A stretch of 64,000 nucleotides of DNA from assembly GCA_032719365.1 (NCBI GenBank), contig CM064873.1, positions 32,217,742 through 32,281,741 on the forward strand, given 5' to 3'. This document shows, one piece after another, positions 36,114 to 48,993 of this stretch. Position 1 is the stretch's first letter. Each line of letters starts with the position of its first letter. The DNA is from Prinsepia uniflora (taxonomy: Eukaryota > Streptophyta > Magnoliopsida > Rosales > Rosaceae). A program made the translations under genes and the position numbers. The notes under the pieces are model-generated. The model was not told the origin of the DNA, did not search any database, and saw nothing but the letters and a program-made list of their open reading frames with translations.

Positions 36114-38826
36114 TGTAACGACCCGGAAATTCGAAAAGGAAAATTTGGAAAATTTGAAGGAAAATGACGATTTTTCCCATGGAATTGGGTGAACAGTTGA
36201 CTTTTGGTTCGAGCGGTCAAACAGACTTTGACCGATGACTGTGACGTAGTTCAGGACGTCACGAGTTCATAGACAGGTGGCACGCCCGATTCCGACGTTC
36301 GAGGAGAAAGTTATGATGTTCGGAAGTTTAAGGGTAATTTGGTAAATTGGTTAAAAGAGGCCATTTGTTGACTTTTTGATCGGGGCCGTGTTTGGAATTT
36401 CCGTAAGTACCGTTGGGTAAGTCTCGAGATGCTGAATCCGTAGACAGACGGCATGCGGCAATCAGGGTTCAGATGAAAAAGTTATGGGCTTGAGAAAGTG
36501 AAGGGAATTTTGGTAATTAGCCATGAAAGGGCATTTTGGTCAATTTTCTTTTAACGGAGCAGATTTTTCCTTTAGATAATGTGATGAATTAGCAAATTGA
36601 GTGACTCACGCCGTTCTTTAAATGACACTTGTCACTCTGCAGGTAACAATTAGTGGCCTGATGTGTTGTTGATATTTGGATAATTAGCCTGTTTGAATTA
36701 TCACCGTGTGTATCCTTCAAACCAAAAACAGAGACCTCTATATGTCCATACAAAGCCAGCAACAATTCTCCTCTAATCGATGACAATTAAGAAGGATTGA
36801 GAGAGTTCAGGCGAGAGATTAAAAGGATGAAAAGAATGGAGGAAAAACTGAAAACCTTGGAACCCGAATTCACAAACTTTCATTATCTTTCGATTTTGGG
36901 TTTTGCAAATCAGACACTATTTGATCAAACTGACCTTGGATTGAGTCTCCTGAGCTCAAGGCGAGCTGAAAACAATCGAAAACGAAAGACAAGGACGTCG
37001 TTTTGGCCTAGAACGGACATGGAGGACTTTTGGAAATTTTCGAGCTTGAGTTGGCATAATTGGTGGTAAGTTTCGTGAAATTGATTTCAGAATCATCCTT
37101 AGAAGGAGTCTACGATGCTGTGTGACTAATTAATTGAAGGATTGGATGATAATTTGATCAACTCAGACGATGAACATACCTTGAACTCTTAGAGCTTGAT
37201 CAAATGACCTCGAGGTAAGGAATCACAAAATTGAATGTACAGACCCTTAATTAAGGTTAAACCGATACTATTAGTTGAATCAATTGAAGGATTTGAACGG
37301 AAATTGGCAGGATTCTAACTGGGTCAACACGCGGGCTAAAGGACCCGTTTTACAGGAATCCGGGTGAAGATGGTAACTGTAGCAGTTACTGTAGTAGCGC
37401 GTGGACTAACGCGCAGCAGCTTGCGGCGGCGCGTGAGTGGGAATCTCGAGGTGAGTCCAACATGATTGTTATCTTATTTAATGTAACGAACATTTTGACA
37501 CTAGTTTCGAGGAAATCGGACACCGTGTCGATATTTTTTCGAGGGTCCGAAAGTTTATGTTACGTTGAAAATACGTTATTAAATCCCGGAAAAAATTAGG
37601 GAAAATTATATGAGGTATATGTTTTAAATGCTTTATGATATGATTTGAAATGATTTGGCATGATTGATGTTTCGATATGATGATTTCTGGATTTTGGGAA
37701 TATTATATTATTTTATATGATTTTGGGATTCTAGGCAAAGGCCTGGGATTTGAGATTGGTTTTGACTCGGGTTATGAGTCGGGAAATTGATTTTATGGAT
37801 TTGAAATGCTTTGTGCATTTATGTGAAAATGGCAACAGAGGTTGCGGTTACGCGGATTTGTGTGAAATTGATATTTTGGGCGTGAGACCCAATGGAAATG
37901 TGATTTTGATGGGATTGGTATTTCCATGTGATTACATGATGATATTGATGGTTTTCGGATTTGTGAAATAATCGGGACTCTGGTTTTATGGATTTTACGG
38001 AAATTATGTTTGGGCTGAGACCCTGTGTTGAAAATGGTTTTGATTTCAAATGCAACTGTTTTTCACTGATTTTCATGATGATGATATGTTGTGCATATTA
38101 GGGCTTACAGGGTGGAATATGTTTCCCCCGGAGTGCACCCTGGATTGTGGATATTAGGGCTTCCGGTTGGGAATGTGTTTCCCCGGAATGAACCCTGGAG
38201 ATAACGCTCGCCTCCGGGATGGATGTGTGTACCCCAAAGAGGTCACGTAGCACGGTCTGTTGTCGTGCAGCCGAGGGAGGCTCGACTCAGATCAGATGTG
38301 CTGGATTATATGGATATCGGTCGGTGATGGGTTCACGACAATCTGGATTGTCGGCTGGTGATGTGTTCACAGCGGCGGATGCTCGGATTTTGAGCGGTCC
38401 TTGAGCCTATTTGATTTGCACGCGTTGCAGGGATAACGTGACTATATGAGATTGGAGATGAGACTGGATATGGAGTGGTTTTTATTGTTCATGATTTGTG
38501 CTTTATGAACGTTTGTGCTCAAATTTACTTTTCTAATGATTTATGATATGCATGCATGTTTGAGAAACTAGAGGATATGAATGTATTTTCATAAATGTAT
38601 TTCTAAAACTTTATTTTGTCCACTCACACCTTTTGTGTTATTATTGACCCTCCAGGTCGTGGCGCGATGATCGAGGCTGATCGGGAGGTGGAGGCATGAG
38701 TGGGCACATGTACGGTTATCCCTTGTTTGGCAAGTGCTAAGGGCAATTTCGGAACTTCAGTTGACTTGTTAGATGGGAGCAGGACCAGGCACGGTTATCT
38801 ATGTCCTTCGGGCACGGATCCTGTCA
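36114..38826 (+). repeat. 3' LTR of the Ty3/gypsy element
   Basis: TGTAACGACCC to ATCCTGTCA, 2,713 bp. Collinear with the 5' LTR but lacks about 150 bp after 37615 (including the GTGTGAGTGAAC arm) and a smaller block near 37735. Substitutions between the LTRs are evident throughout. Confidence 0.93.
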
Positions 38827-40518
38827 TCATACATATACTCCGTAGTAAAAAACTATACCATATAACCATTCCATATCCAGATTCAAGTTCACAAACCCAA
38901 ACCAAACCACAAAACTCGGGCCTAAGCCCAAACCATAAATATACCACAAACCTCATAAAACGAGCCATTAAAATTTCTCGTAAAATCATATCAAAATTCC
39001 GATTCATACATCATTACCACATCAAATAAGCATGATATAAAACCACTTCCCAAAACTAAGTAATATTCCATAACACAATATATCTAATTTCCTCGCAAAA
39101 CGTGCAATAAGTAATTATCTTAAAATCACCAAATCTCATATAAAATCATGTAAAATCACATAAGTTGTACTTAAACCATCATCACGTAAAAAGAAATTAT
39201 AAATCATAGAAAACCATATATAAATTGCATGCATAGGACTTAGGAAAAGAAAATCCACTCACACGTACCTTACGCACTGTCGAATCGCATTGCACGCTTC
39301 CCGTAAACTCCGAGAATGTCATCTCCTATAAAAACAAAATCACTTATAAGGGTCACTAATCATCCCAATTGACTCACATATTAACCCCATAATTTTTTGG
39401 GATTTTTAAACGTATTAAAATAATATCTAAAACTTTCAGACCGTCAAAACTACCTCGAGACGATACCTGATCACCTTGAAAATTGTACCATTGGACTCGT
39501 AACATCAAAAGGATGAACTTTTGTGTTGACCACCTTTCGAGGGAACGTGGCATGCGCCCCCACACGCCACCCAAAGTGGCTGCACATGGGCTTCACGTGC
39601 GGCCTACTATTCACGATCCTTGACCTCCAACCGGGTCGTCGTAACCCGCGACCCTGTCCTGGGTTTAAGTTGCTCATTTCTTGTCCTTTTTCTTTCCTTT
39701 TTCGTCTGTTACCTTCTAATTCATCTAAAGATTGGATCCATAGTCTCGAAACGAAGAAAGAACAACTAGAACGTCGAGAGTAATACCTGCACTTCTCGCC
39801 CAACCTTCGACCTTCAACCTTCAACCTGCACCATCTCCAGCATCCAAAAGCTTAGTTCCTAAGCTTCACTGGATCACAAAGCTTCCAGAAAGATCTTAGA
39901 ATGCTCAACTCCAAGCTTCCTGGCCTTGAAAGCTAAACCCAAACCTTAAACCCAAAAATGGCACTTTTGGGACTACGGTGTTCTCTCCTTCTTCATCGTT
40001 CTTTCATGCCTCCCTCACACCCTTCCTACTCTCCAATCACCTTTACTTTCTTCCCTAGCTAACTATCTCTCTAGTTCCCCCGCTCTCACGGTGTGAGTGT
40101 GTTTTATGGCCTTTAATGGCTTTCGGCCCCTAACCACCAAAATCACAACTCAGCACACACTCTCTTAAAAATAGAGGGTTAGGTCGGTGGGGGGAAGAAA
40201 ATATCAGAACCTTCCAGAGTGTGACACACAGCAGCATCCAATTGGCTATTGATGCAAAATGATCAAAATGCCCTTGGTGGCAAAGTTACCAAAATACCCT
40301 TAAGGGTTCTTGCCCCGAAACAACGTCAAATAATCTCTGATTTTAACGTACTATCTGTCTACAAACTCAAGATTCTTAGACCTACACAACCGTCTTCTCG
40401 GAATTCCTAACAAACATTTACATCAAAAAGCCAATCATTTGACCTTATAGGGGCAAAATCGTCATTTTACCCCAATTTTTCCAAAATCACTTTTCCTCAA
40501 GGGGTCCGGGTCGTTACA
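38827..40518 (-). repeat. 5' part of the surrounding minus LTR
   Basis: Continues the LTR broken by the gypsy element and ends GGTCCGGGTCGTTACA at 40518. Its first 216 bp are also found at 24995-25209. Arm ATCCACTCACAC lies at 39253-39264, GC-rich hairpin near 39545-39600. The right flank TTAAG is not a purine tract, so this is a 5' or solo LTR end. Confidence 0.8.
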
Positions 40519-41581
40519 TTAAGTATTAGCGTTGTCAATTGAGTTACTAGTGCGTGAAGTAAACTATTGCTAGACTAAGCTTTGAGCTGGTGTTCGTGGT
40601 CGAGAGACCATCAACTAGATCAACATCCGTTGGAAATCATACCAAAGGTATAGACAGAGCAGTAAAAAGACATGATTATGTCAGCGAGTGAGGTTGTGAG
40701 GGTCTCAAAGACTAGTTAGATGCAGTCGAAATGAGTAACGTGGTCTTCAAACAAGCTGCAGAAGTAAGTCAAAATAAAGTGTAGTAGTCGGGAAGTCTCC
40801 AGAAACGAACTTAGGATGAAAGTCGAATTATGAAGAAAGCTTAGTATTCTTAGTAAGAACTGTGAATGGTTGAGAGGAGAACTGAATCTTGATTCTAAAT
40901 CGAAAAGACATGTTTTGCCAAGAAAGTTAGCTTTTGAGTAACAAAGAAACTTTTGAAGATTTGTAATTATTGTTAACTGATTGAATTTGATCAATTATTT
41001 GTTTATTTGATTGATTATCCTTTGAGAAGAAGAGGGTTTATTCTCCTATTATATGATCAACACGTGCTATCCCATGTGCATTTCCATCGCGATGACTTAG
41101 TTGTACACCCCTCTTGGCCATTCGGACGATTTTGACAGTGCCAATTTAAATGCATAAATTATGCTCGCACTTCCTCATTATCCAACTGTGGATACGTGCT
41201 AGGTTTGGTCCAAAAGTTGGATTTGGTCATTAATTTCTTAAAAACCCTCTCCAAGCTGGCAGTGGCTTATTTTGGGTATAAACAAGAAGCAAATCTATTG
41301 TTACATACAACTCTTGTGTGATAAAATTCATTTATCAAGTGTACTTTTCTCTTTTAAATAAAGCTAATTACACTGAATGAATCTTCTGAGGTACCAAAAA
41401 AAAATATATATATATAAACCTAACTACAAAGTTACAAACCCTATCCTTTTGGATAGCAAACAATGGAAAATGAGGCAGCTAAGAGAGACGCACTCTGAAG
41501 CAGCCTAAAGAATAACTATAATACAAAAGAAAATGAAATGAAAAGATAAAGGAGTATCCCATATGGGATAACATCACCTTC
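40519..41581. other. Intergenic DNA and 3' flank of the ALA1-like gene
   Basis: No coding region is recognisable. The part next to the gene (about 41350-41581) presumably holds its 3' UTR on the minus strand; I found no textbook AATAAA there. A short TA run lies near 41400. The left end is the first base after an LTR terminus at 40518. Confidence 0.5.
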
Positions 41582-44500
41582 TCATCTCCTTGGGGGATCC
41601 ATGATCGCATTCATTTCTACTTGTGCGGGGCTTAACGCGATTGGATTGCCAAACTTCTCAACTTCTCTTGCAATTTGGACATCACAAGGGCTATAGTACT
41701 GATACAGATACTTTACAATAACGCGAGGAGTCAATGCTGCTATGATGATAACAAGCAAACACAACCAAAAAGATGCAGTCTTTGAGACTTCAAAAATTGC
41801 CCTGTCAAATCGAATTGGAGTTGCAAAGATTAGTATAAACATGCATCAGTAACATATTGCAGATGGAAAGTTCGAGTTAAATGTACATATGGAGATTTTC
41901 ATGATACAGTAAACCCATTGGCAGTTCCATAAAATAAAATAAAAAATTGTTCACAATTGTAATTTTTAGCAATTGCTATTTTCCGTTCAAAGAAGGCAAA
42001 GGTATGTTATTCAGGCTGAACCATGTTTTCTGATAAGAGTGGTCTCCACAACTTTTTATGAACCACTGCTTCAGGTTTATGAAGCATCCTAGGGATAGCT
42101 GTTGGGGCCACCTAAGAGAGTTAGCTACTTTAGACATTTTTAAGGATTAACTATACCAATTGGAAATATAGAAAAATCAATTAACACTAAGAATTTAATT
42201 CTGGAAACGATGGTTATTTTAGGAATTAAGTGCAGAGCCATGAGCTACTTCATCAATATTCCATTTCTAGATACAGCTCCTGAATGTGCATTGTAAAGAA
42301 ACATTCCATTTAATTCTTTGTTGAAAATTGGTAAGCCATCGCAAGACAACTGCTAACTTCACATCCACTTTTGTAGAGTTTTCCTTATTTGCCTCGGTAT
42401 TGTGAGTTATTTGCACTAACACTAATTAAATGATCCAATGGGTTCAAGAGGACATGTTTCAAGAAATCTAATGGTTCCAGGAATTTTGTGGCATTAAATG
42501 CCACATATTTGCCTGCCATTACATCCTATGGGGAGACGTAGTTTAAATGCGCTAGATGCAATTATGTCTGTTCCAAAAGAAATAAATACATAAATGCAAT
42601 AATACTAGCTAGAGAGCATACCAGTAGCCCGCCAGTGAAGGTACTGCATCAATGACAACGACACAAATCCAAGTCGCAATTATAGATCCCCAAACGGATG
42701 CATGTGTAATCCAACTCCACCGGATAACATCCATAGCCAAATGAAAATTAACCAAAATTACCACTGCAAGTGTCCAAAGATCTCCTATACATGATGTATC
42801 AATGCTGCTGCCCCAATATGCAAAGAGAGGTATAAAAAATACAGCCACACTTTGCCACAATGTGTCAACCATTGTTAACCAAAATAATTTTGAGTTGTAG
42901 CATTCTTGTCTCTGACCAGCTCCATATAGCTGAGGATATTTTAGAAGGGTCCTCCTACTTAGGTCCTTGTCAAGAATCCCAACAACAATAGTAGGTACTG
43001 CAGTGTAGATTATAGAATACAACATGCTGCTCCATTCAGTGATAGCAGTTGTCAAAGTAAAAGAAGTAAAGAGCGCATACCTGCAGAGAGCACATGAAAT
43101 TTCACTTTCTGTAATAATAATAAAGGCTTAGTAATCCTCTATCAATTATATTTATTTTCTTTTTATTTACATCTTAAAGGAAAAATGAAAGTAACGGACG
43201 AGAATTTTCAGGCTTATGGAAAGAATTGAAATCTGCCAAACAATCACTGATAGTTTTAACCTACTAATTTAGGTAGCATATGCAAGTGGATTGGATGCAT
43301 GCAAGAACTGAAAATATATCCACAAAAGAATTACTCACCAAAATAAAATAAGCACAAACACTGCATTCCTGTAAAAGTTGTATAATATCATATAGCCCAT
43401 TCGCTGGTAATTCCAATGCCCATGTACTAATAAAAGAGGAACTACAAATCTGAACTGCCCCATTGCAAAATCCGATGCCATGACAGCTTGTCGACCTTCT
43501 TGGCCACTAATGCCAACGCCCACATCAGCCATTTGGATCATTGAAACATCATTAGCACCTATAAACATTCAAGTAATTTCTATTATGAACCCGAAATGGT
43601 AATGGAAGCGAGCATAAGATATTGATTTTGGTAATGGAAGCATAAGATATTTATTTAAATGCAACTAACAAAGTGACTATTACCATCCCCGATTGCAAGT
43701 GTCATATCAGCAGTCCTGTTCTTCACAAGGGCAATAATTCCAGCTTTTTGCAACGGAGCCACTCGACAACACAGCACCACAGAACAGTTCCTGGCTAATT
43801 CAAAGAGCTGCAGAAAATAATACATTAGATTCGAATATAAGACATTGTCAAGAAGTTTAGAAAACTAACAGGTAGGCCTAGCAATAATTACCTTTTCCTC
43901 AAGTTCACTGTCAAGAATATAAACAAGGCTGGTACCATCGATAATTAAAGCAACTGGAGTTACAACATCTCCTGAACTTCCTCTGGTGGTGATTGTTTCT
44001 TCAGAAACTTTCATGAGCTTCTTAGACATGAGAACAGCATCCTCCAAACTCCTTCGACATGACTCCTTGGAGCTGCTGTTGATTATAACCTGTGTCATCC
44101 TTCTTGTTAGAAGCTTTGATGAGTAACCAATTGATATGGCAGTTTCTTGCTTGTCCCCTGTCAAAACCCATACTTGAATCCCTGCTGTTCTTAGAGAGTC
44201 TATGGCTTCAGGCACCCCCTGTTGCAGTTTATCTTCAATACCAGAGGCACCTAGTATGATGAGATTGTTCTCGATGTTGCCAGCAACCTTGCGAAGTAGA
44301 ACAGATCTGCCAATTAAAGCTGTGCTTGCTGCCTCAAAAGACGAGTGCCACTCCTCGAATTCTAAAGCACTCAGTTCTCTCATCCCCACAACAAGAGTTC
44401 TCAAACCCAGAGAGGAGTACGCATGAATATGAGCTTCAGTTGCACGAATTATATCCAAGTTCAATCTTTTGTCTATTACATTGAACATAGTTGTGTCAGC

Positions 44501-46743
44501 ACCTTTTACAAACACTTTGACAGTCTTTTCAGGGCACCCCAATATAACCGACATTCTCTTCCGGTCACTATCGAATTCATGCAAACCCAACACATTGAAC
44601 CTGCACTGCCCATAAGTGGGATATTATGGAGAGATATTAAAGGTGTTTATTTCACATAAGGATGTTCAGTAATAACAGGAATATACAAGCATGCTGAGAC
44701 AATGTCAAATTACCTTTGCTTTTCTCCTCGGATATCAATAACTATATGACCAGAGGTTCGTTCAATCAGCATATAACCATATGCAGCAGCAGCATAAACC
44801 AATGCCTGCTCATCGGGAGACTCCCCTTGGTAATCTATCAATCTCACATTTGGATCAGATGTGTTGATAACAAGAGGCACAATAGTATTACAAGCTGCCA
44901 ATGCAAGAAAGAATTCATGCACATGTTTTCCTTCACGCGTGTCATTTCCACTTCTTACTAACTTTAGAAGCTCTGGATCTGCCTTCACCTTCATTTTCGG
45001 CCTCAAACTCTTCCCATCAACTGATACCAAACAGGACAAATAAGGAAGTGCAAACTAGTAAAACGTTCGATTATTAACCACAACAAAGTATAAAAGTAAA
45101 AATTTAGTACCTTGACCAGAGTACCCCGCTTGCTCGGAGCTGCTTATCCCACCATTATAATCTACTCCCAAAATGCTTGCACATTGAAATTCCATTTTAT
45201 TCTCAGTAAGTGTACCAGTTTTGTCTGAAAATACATACTTAACTTGTCCTAAATCTTCGTTGATATTCAAAGCTCTGCACTGAAATCTTGAATTAGAGGC
45301 CTCATCATACATCTGAGTATCTCGGATCATGAAGTAAGCCTGTCCCACTCGGACAAGTTCCATAGAAATGTACAAAGAGATAGGGATCATGATCTGGAAC
45401 ACAATGACAGACATGAGGAATGTGAAAAGAATTTCTAAACCCCATCCGTAATAGTTATAATCGTCAACTTCACCCTCAGAATAGTCCTTCTTCCTGTAGA
45501 AAATAATGTCATCCAAGTTGTCATTGTTACGCCTCAACCAAACAGCAGCACAGACAGACACAACTGTACACAAGGCAGCAAGAAATCCAGAGAGTATGAT
45601 GATCTCATAGTTCATCCGAGTCTCCAGACGACTCGTCTTGGATGGGGCTCCAGAGCCATTAAGCATAACTTTGGTCTCACGACCAGTATATACAGCAACC
45701 CCAAGGGCCCAATGAGTATTCTTGAGCTCACACCCACGAAGTACAATATTAGAGGATCCCAGTGACAATCGCTTGCCATCAATTTCCATGAATGCATGAA
45801 ACCCGTATATATTCCTGTTGGGATTTTCACACTTAATCAAGCCAGTAATCTTGTCCTTTTCAGGAAACTTGGAGAGCGTTTCTTGCTTTGCGTATCGGGT
45901 CTTCAAATTTGATTCTCCATCTAAATTGATAGTCTGCACATAAGCAACCCCAGTTGGGTCACTGGTGGACAGAAGTACCATATCACAAGGAATAGCCTCA
46001 CTTGACTCAATTTTGATGATTTCACCAACTTCGATATCCTTCCATTTTTTGGATTGAAATTGGTTATTAACCAAAACTGATGCCTGCCGATTGTTCTCAA
46101 TCCGGTCAGACCGATGCCGCCTGTAGTCCTCGTAGGCATCCTTAACAGCAGTAACAAGTAAGACAAACGCCAACGGCAAAATGGAAGCTCCCCGGCCAAA
46201 AACTGCCAGCTGGGGGAGCTGATTGAGCACAGCAATCACAAGAAAATATATGTATGCTACCCTATGGAACTGTTCAAATAAATTTCTAGGTAAAAAAGTG
46301 ACAATTGAGTACTTTGCCGTCCTTATTGGATTCCCAGAAAACTCAAATCTCTCATTTGTCTTACCAACATCATCTATATACACAATCCTTACATTTTCTT
46401 CATTCATCTCCTTCTGGGACATGGTCATCGCTTCAGAATCAGCTCCTCTCGATCCATACCGCACTGGCTGCTTTGCTCCGGGATCACCAAAAGTCACTGC
46501 CCGAACAGAATTGGTGCCAGAAACCTTAGATTGAATCGAAGAAATGCTTCTTTGAGACGAGGAGTTCAAGGTGAGTTCCATGTGGAGGGAATTCTCAGGT
46601 GGTTTTCGAGAATCCATCCCCGAAAACGATCCAGAGCGACCGGAAGTGGGATTTAGAAAATCAGAATAGCCAGGTAGAGTGGGGAGGTCTTGGGTATTGG
46701 GGGCTCTTGGAGATGGGATCAAAAGAGGATGCTTAGAGGTCAT
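41582..46743 (-). CDS. ALA1: Phospholipid-transporting P4-type ATPase (ALA1-like flippase), seven coding exons
   Basis: Coding exons read on the minus strand: 46743-45111, 45020-44714, 44600-43892, 43807-43684, 43558-43339, 43080-42622 and 41801-41582. All introns are GT-AG and the joined frame is 3,672 nt (1,223 residues plus stop), the length usual for the ALA1 group. P4 ATPases use ATP to move aminophospholipids to the cytosolic leaflet of plasma or endomembranes, normally with a CDC50/ALIS partner; that partner is not in this window. Visible landmarks are DGES at residues 275-278 (actuator), PISL at 454-457 in membrane segment 4 (P4 hallmark), DKTGT with phosphorylated Asp507, KGAD at 679-682, TGDK at 794-797 and GDGAND at 923-928 (Gly925 codon split by an intron). 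Two membrane segments lie near 163-201, two near 379-402 and 434-458, and the rest after residue 960. The protein ends in DPPRR, as in ALA1. No stop or frameshift was found. The start was chosen because the frame opens there, about 130 residues before the conserved NERFEF segment. Family and ALA1 assignment are from recognition, not a search. Confidence 0.96.
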
Positions 46744-47180
46744 GATCCGAAAAAGATCAGATCAGAGACTCAACAATCAAGCAATTCATGAAATAACCAG
46801 ATGAAAAATCCAATCACGTAAACAAACAAGCTGATATATTTATTTGTGCAAGAACAAGTACAAGAGCCCAGCTGCCCAAGTAACTAGTCAGCTAAAGATG
46901 CAGGAAATTTTGTTGTTACATAGAAAACTTTGAGAGTGAAAGGAGCTTAGGAAGAGCTTACTGGCCTGCGCCTCGGCATTTTAGAGAGAGATAGTGCCGT
47001 GGCTGTGTTGCAGCTTCAATGGTGGTTGAAGAAGAAGCGTGTGATTGAATTTGAGGGAGGGGGATAACAAATTGTTAAAGGTGAAAGGAATCGTGAGGTG
47101 CATTATGGATTTAGAGGGAAGGCGGCTATTACAAGAAGAAAGGATGAAGAAGTCGCAATGGGTGGCGACAGCAAACATAT
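46744..47180 (-). promoter_or_regulatory. 5' flank and probable 5' UTR of the ALA1-like gene
   Basis: Upstream of the start codon on the minus strand. A GTAAGC donor at 46961 and an AG at about 46769 could bound a leader intron of about 190 bp, but the acceptor is weak. A 65-codon frame (47178-46981) reads through this leader and shows no known domain; it could be a uORF or chance. No clear TATA box was identified. Confidence 0.4.
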
Positions 47181-47479
47181 GAAATTTAAAAATGTTACAA
47201 AAGTCTTCCTTCTATTTCTTCTTCCAGGAGACAGCAAAAGCGACGAGAGAGTTTCTTTCTCCATTTATTTTCAAGCGTTCTAGAAGGACTGCCGTGGATT
47301 ATTATTAAGTCATGTTTATATTATTAAGCTTCCCCTTATATTAATTGTTTGGGTTGGCTGTCTGAGTTCGACCAGGGATTCTCTTGTTTATTTCTTTCAC
47401 CTTTCCCCTGTAATAAATCAAAGGAAAATGCTCGAAAGAACTGTAACCGCCTGGATTGTAAAACACACATTAATTCAAG
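47181..47479. other. Intergenic, nothing recognised
   Basis: AT-rich flank beyond the ALA1-like gene; no domain in its short frames. Confidence 0.4.
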
Positions 47480-48065
47480 GAATAAAACAGATTCTTACAT
47501 ATATTTTCAAATATTACAATTTCTACAATTAACTCTTCATTATACTTGGACCGTTTTGTTAAATTTTAGCCAAATTTAAAATGGGATTCACAATTCAAAG
47601 AAATAAAATATTAATTTAAATTTATAAAAATTATTTATTTTGAAAAAAAACCAAAAAAATTTACTTTCAGATAATAAAAATTAAAAAAATTATTTATGTA
47701 TGAAAGTAATTTGTCTCTCTCCATAAATAATTTTTTTTAAAATTTTTAATTTTACTTTTTGTGAAATAAGGTCTTAGCAAAAATAAATAAAGATGATGGA
47801 GAGAAGCAAATTATTTTTATACAAATAATTTTTTTAGATTTTTTAATTTTTAATTTTTGTACATTCGCACATTTTTTTTAATTTGTATTATCTGAAAGTA
47901 AGTTTTTGATAATCTTTATAAAATTAAATTAATATTTTATTATTTTAAATTGTGGGTCCCATTTTAGTTTTGATAGAAATTTTAATATAGAAGTCAAAAT
48001 GTAACAATTTGAAGAGTTCAAATTGGAAATTGTAATATTTGAAAACTTAGATATGAATCTGTTAT
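47480..48065. mobile_element. AT-rich fold-back element (MITE-like)
   Basis: The two halves are imperfect inverted copies around about 47760. Matching blocks: TTACTTTCAGATAATA (47661) with TATTATCTGAAAGTAA (47886); AAATATTACAATTT (47506) with AAATTGTAATATTT (48027); AAAATGGGATTCACAATT with AATTGTGGGTCCCATTTT; GTAATTTGTCTCTCTCC with GGAGAGAAGCAAATTAT. No coding capacity. Superfamily not assigned; exact ends and target duplication unclear. Confidence 0.75.
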
Positions 48066-48506
48066 AAAATGTAAACTATAGGGTAGCAAGTTTTTCCCTC
48101 AATTTACAAATCATGTAATTTTTTTAATATCATAAATTTCATTTGTCAATTTTTATAGAGTATTTTTCTTCTAAATTATTTTAAGTAGCTAATCTTTCTT
48201 TTCCACATAGTTTTTTTTTTTCTTTCTGAATTTTCACGTTGTTGTTAAATAAAAAATTTCTGATTACTCATCTTTCGAGCACTAATATCTCTTTATTTAT
48301 AAATAAACATTCTCTAAACTTAAGGGGGTGTATTCACTTATGAGAATGTATAATCTAAAATTAAAGCGATTATAAGAGTACATACTTAAAATATGAACTC
48401 AAAATAATTATTTTACTACTTAAAACAATAAATTATATAACTAAATGTTCAGAATAAATAATTTCAAACTTAAAATTTAATTAACCTGTATAATAATCAG
48501 TGTTTG
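48066..48506. other. AT-rich intergenic DNA
   Basis: No gene or repeat recognised. Confidence 0.4.
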
Positions 48507-48533
48507 AAATATCGACCGATAGGGTCGATATTT
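48507..48533. repeat. Perfect hairpin with 11-bp arms
   Basis: AAATATCGACC, loop GATAG, GGTCGATATTT. More ATATCG/CGATAT motifs follow to 48640. Confidence 0.85.
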
Positions 48534-48993
48534 CGTAGATATATCACTTTTTGGTCGACGATATCGGTGAAACTCAGAGAATATCTCCGATTTTGGTCGA
48601 TATCAACGATTTCCCCCCAATCGGTCGATAGTCACCGAAAACCAAACGAAAAATTCAAACCGAAAAAAATGAGATCCGTGCCGTGGATGAAGATGCACAG
48701 AAAAGGGAATGATTCAATCCTACAAATTACAATTATTCAAACCTACAATCAATTATTCAAACCTACAAAGGCTACAATCAATTATTCAAGTTCGTTCACG
48801 GGTGAAAATAAATTTGGGGCAAACCTCCCTCGACCGACCTCGAAGCACAACTGTAATCCTCCCTCCTCAAATCTTCTGTCGACGGCCGAACCGCACGAAG
48901 CACAGTGCCTCTCGACCCTCGACAACGGCTCCTCCTCGACTATCGACCGACAGCACACCGCCTCGATCCTTTGCTTCTCTCAGCCTCCTCCGC
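48534..48993. other. Unassigned region left of the nested solo LTRs
   Basis: Continues at 57806 once the LTR insertion is removed. Contains CAATTATTCAAACCTACAA-type short repeats (48720-48800). A 169-codon frame (48504-49013) runs from the hairpin into the LTR and has no domain; rejected as a gene. Confidence 0.4.

Larger units (their letters stand above)
29736..38826 (+). mobile_element. Full-length but decayed Ty3/gypsy LTR retrotransposon
   Basis: 5' LTR 29736-32642, primer site 32646-32657, interior to 36097, purine tract 36098-36113, 3' LTR 36114-38826. Target duplication TCACA (29731-29735) and TCATA (38827-38831); the uninterrupted site is readable at about 24990-25002. Protease-, RT- and RNase-H-like remnants occur in Ty3/gypsy order, all broken by stops and frameshifts. 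The interior is only 3.5 kb, so parts of gag-pol are deleted. Confidence 0.93.

Noticed and set aside
45612..46235. Additional minus-strand and plus-strand frames within the ALA1-like gene
   Set aside because: They are shadows of exon 1 of the flippase in other frames.
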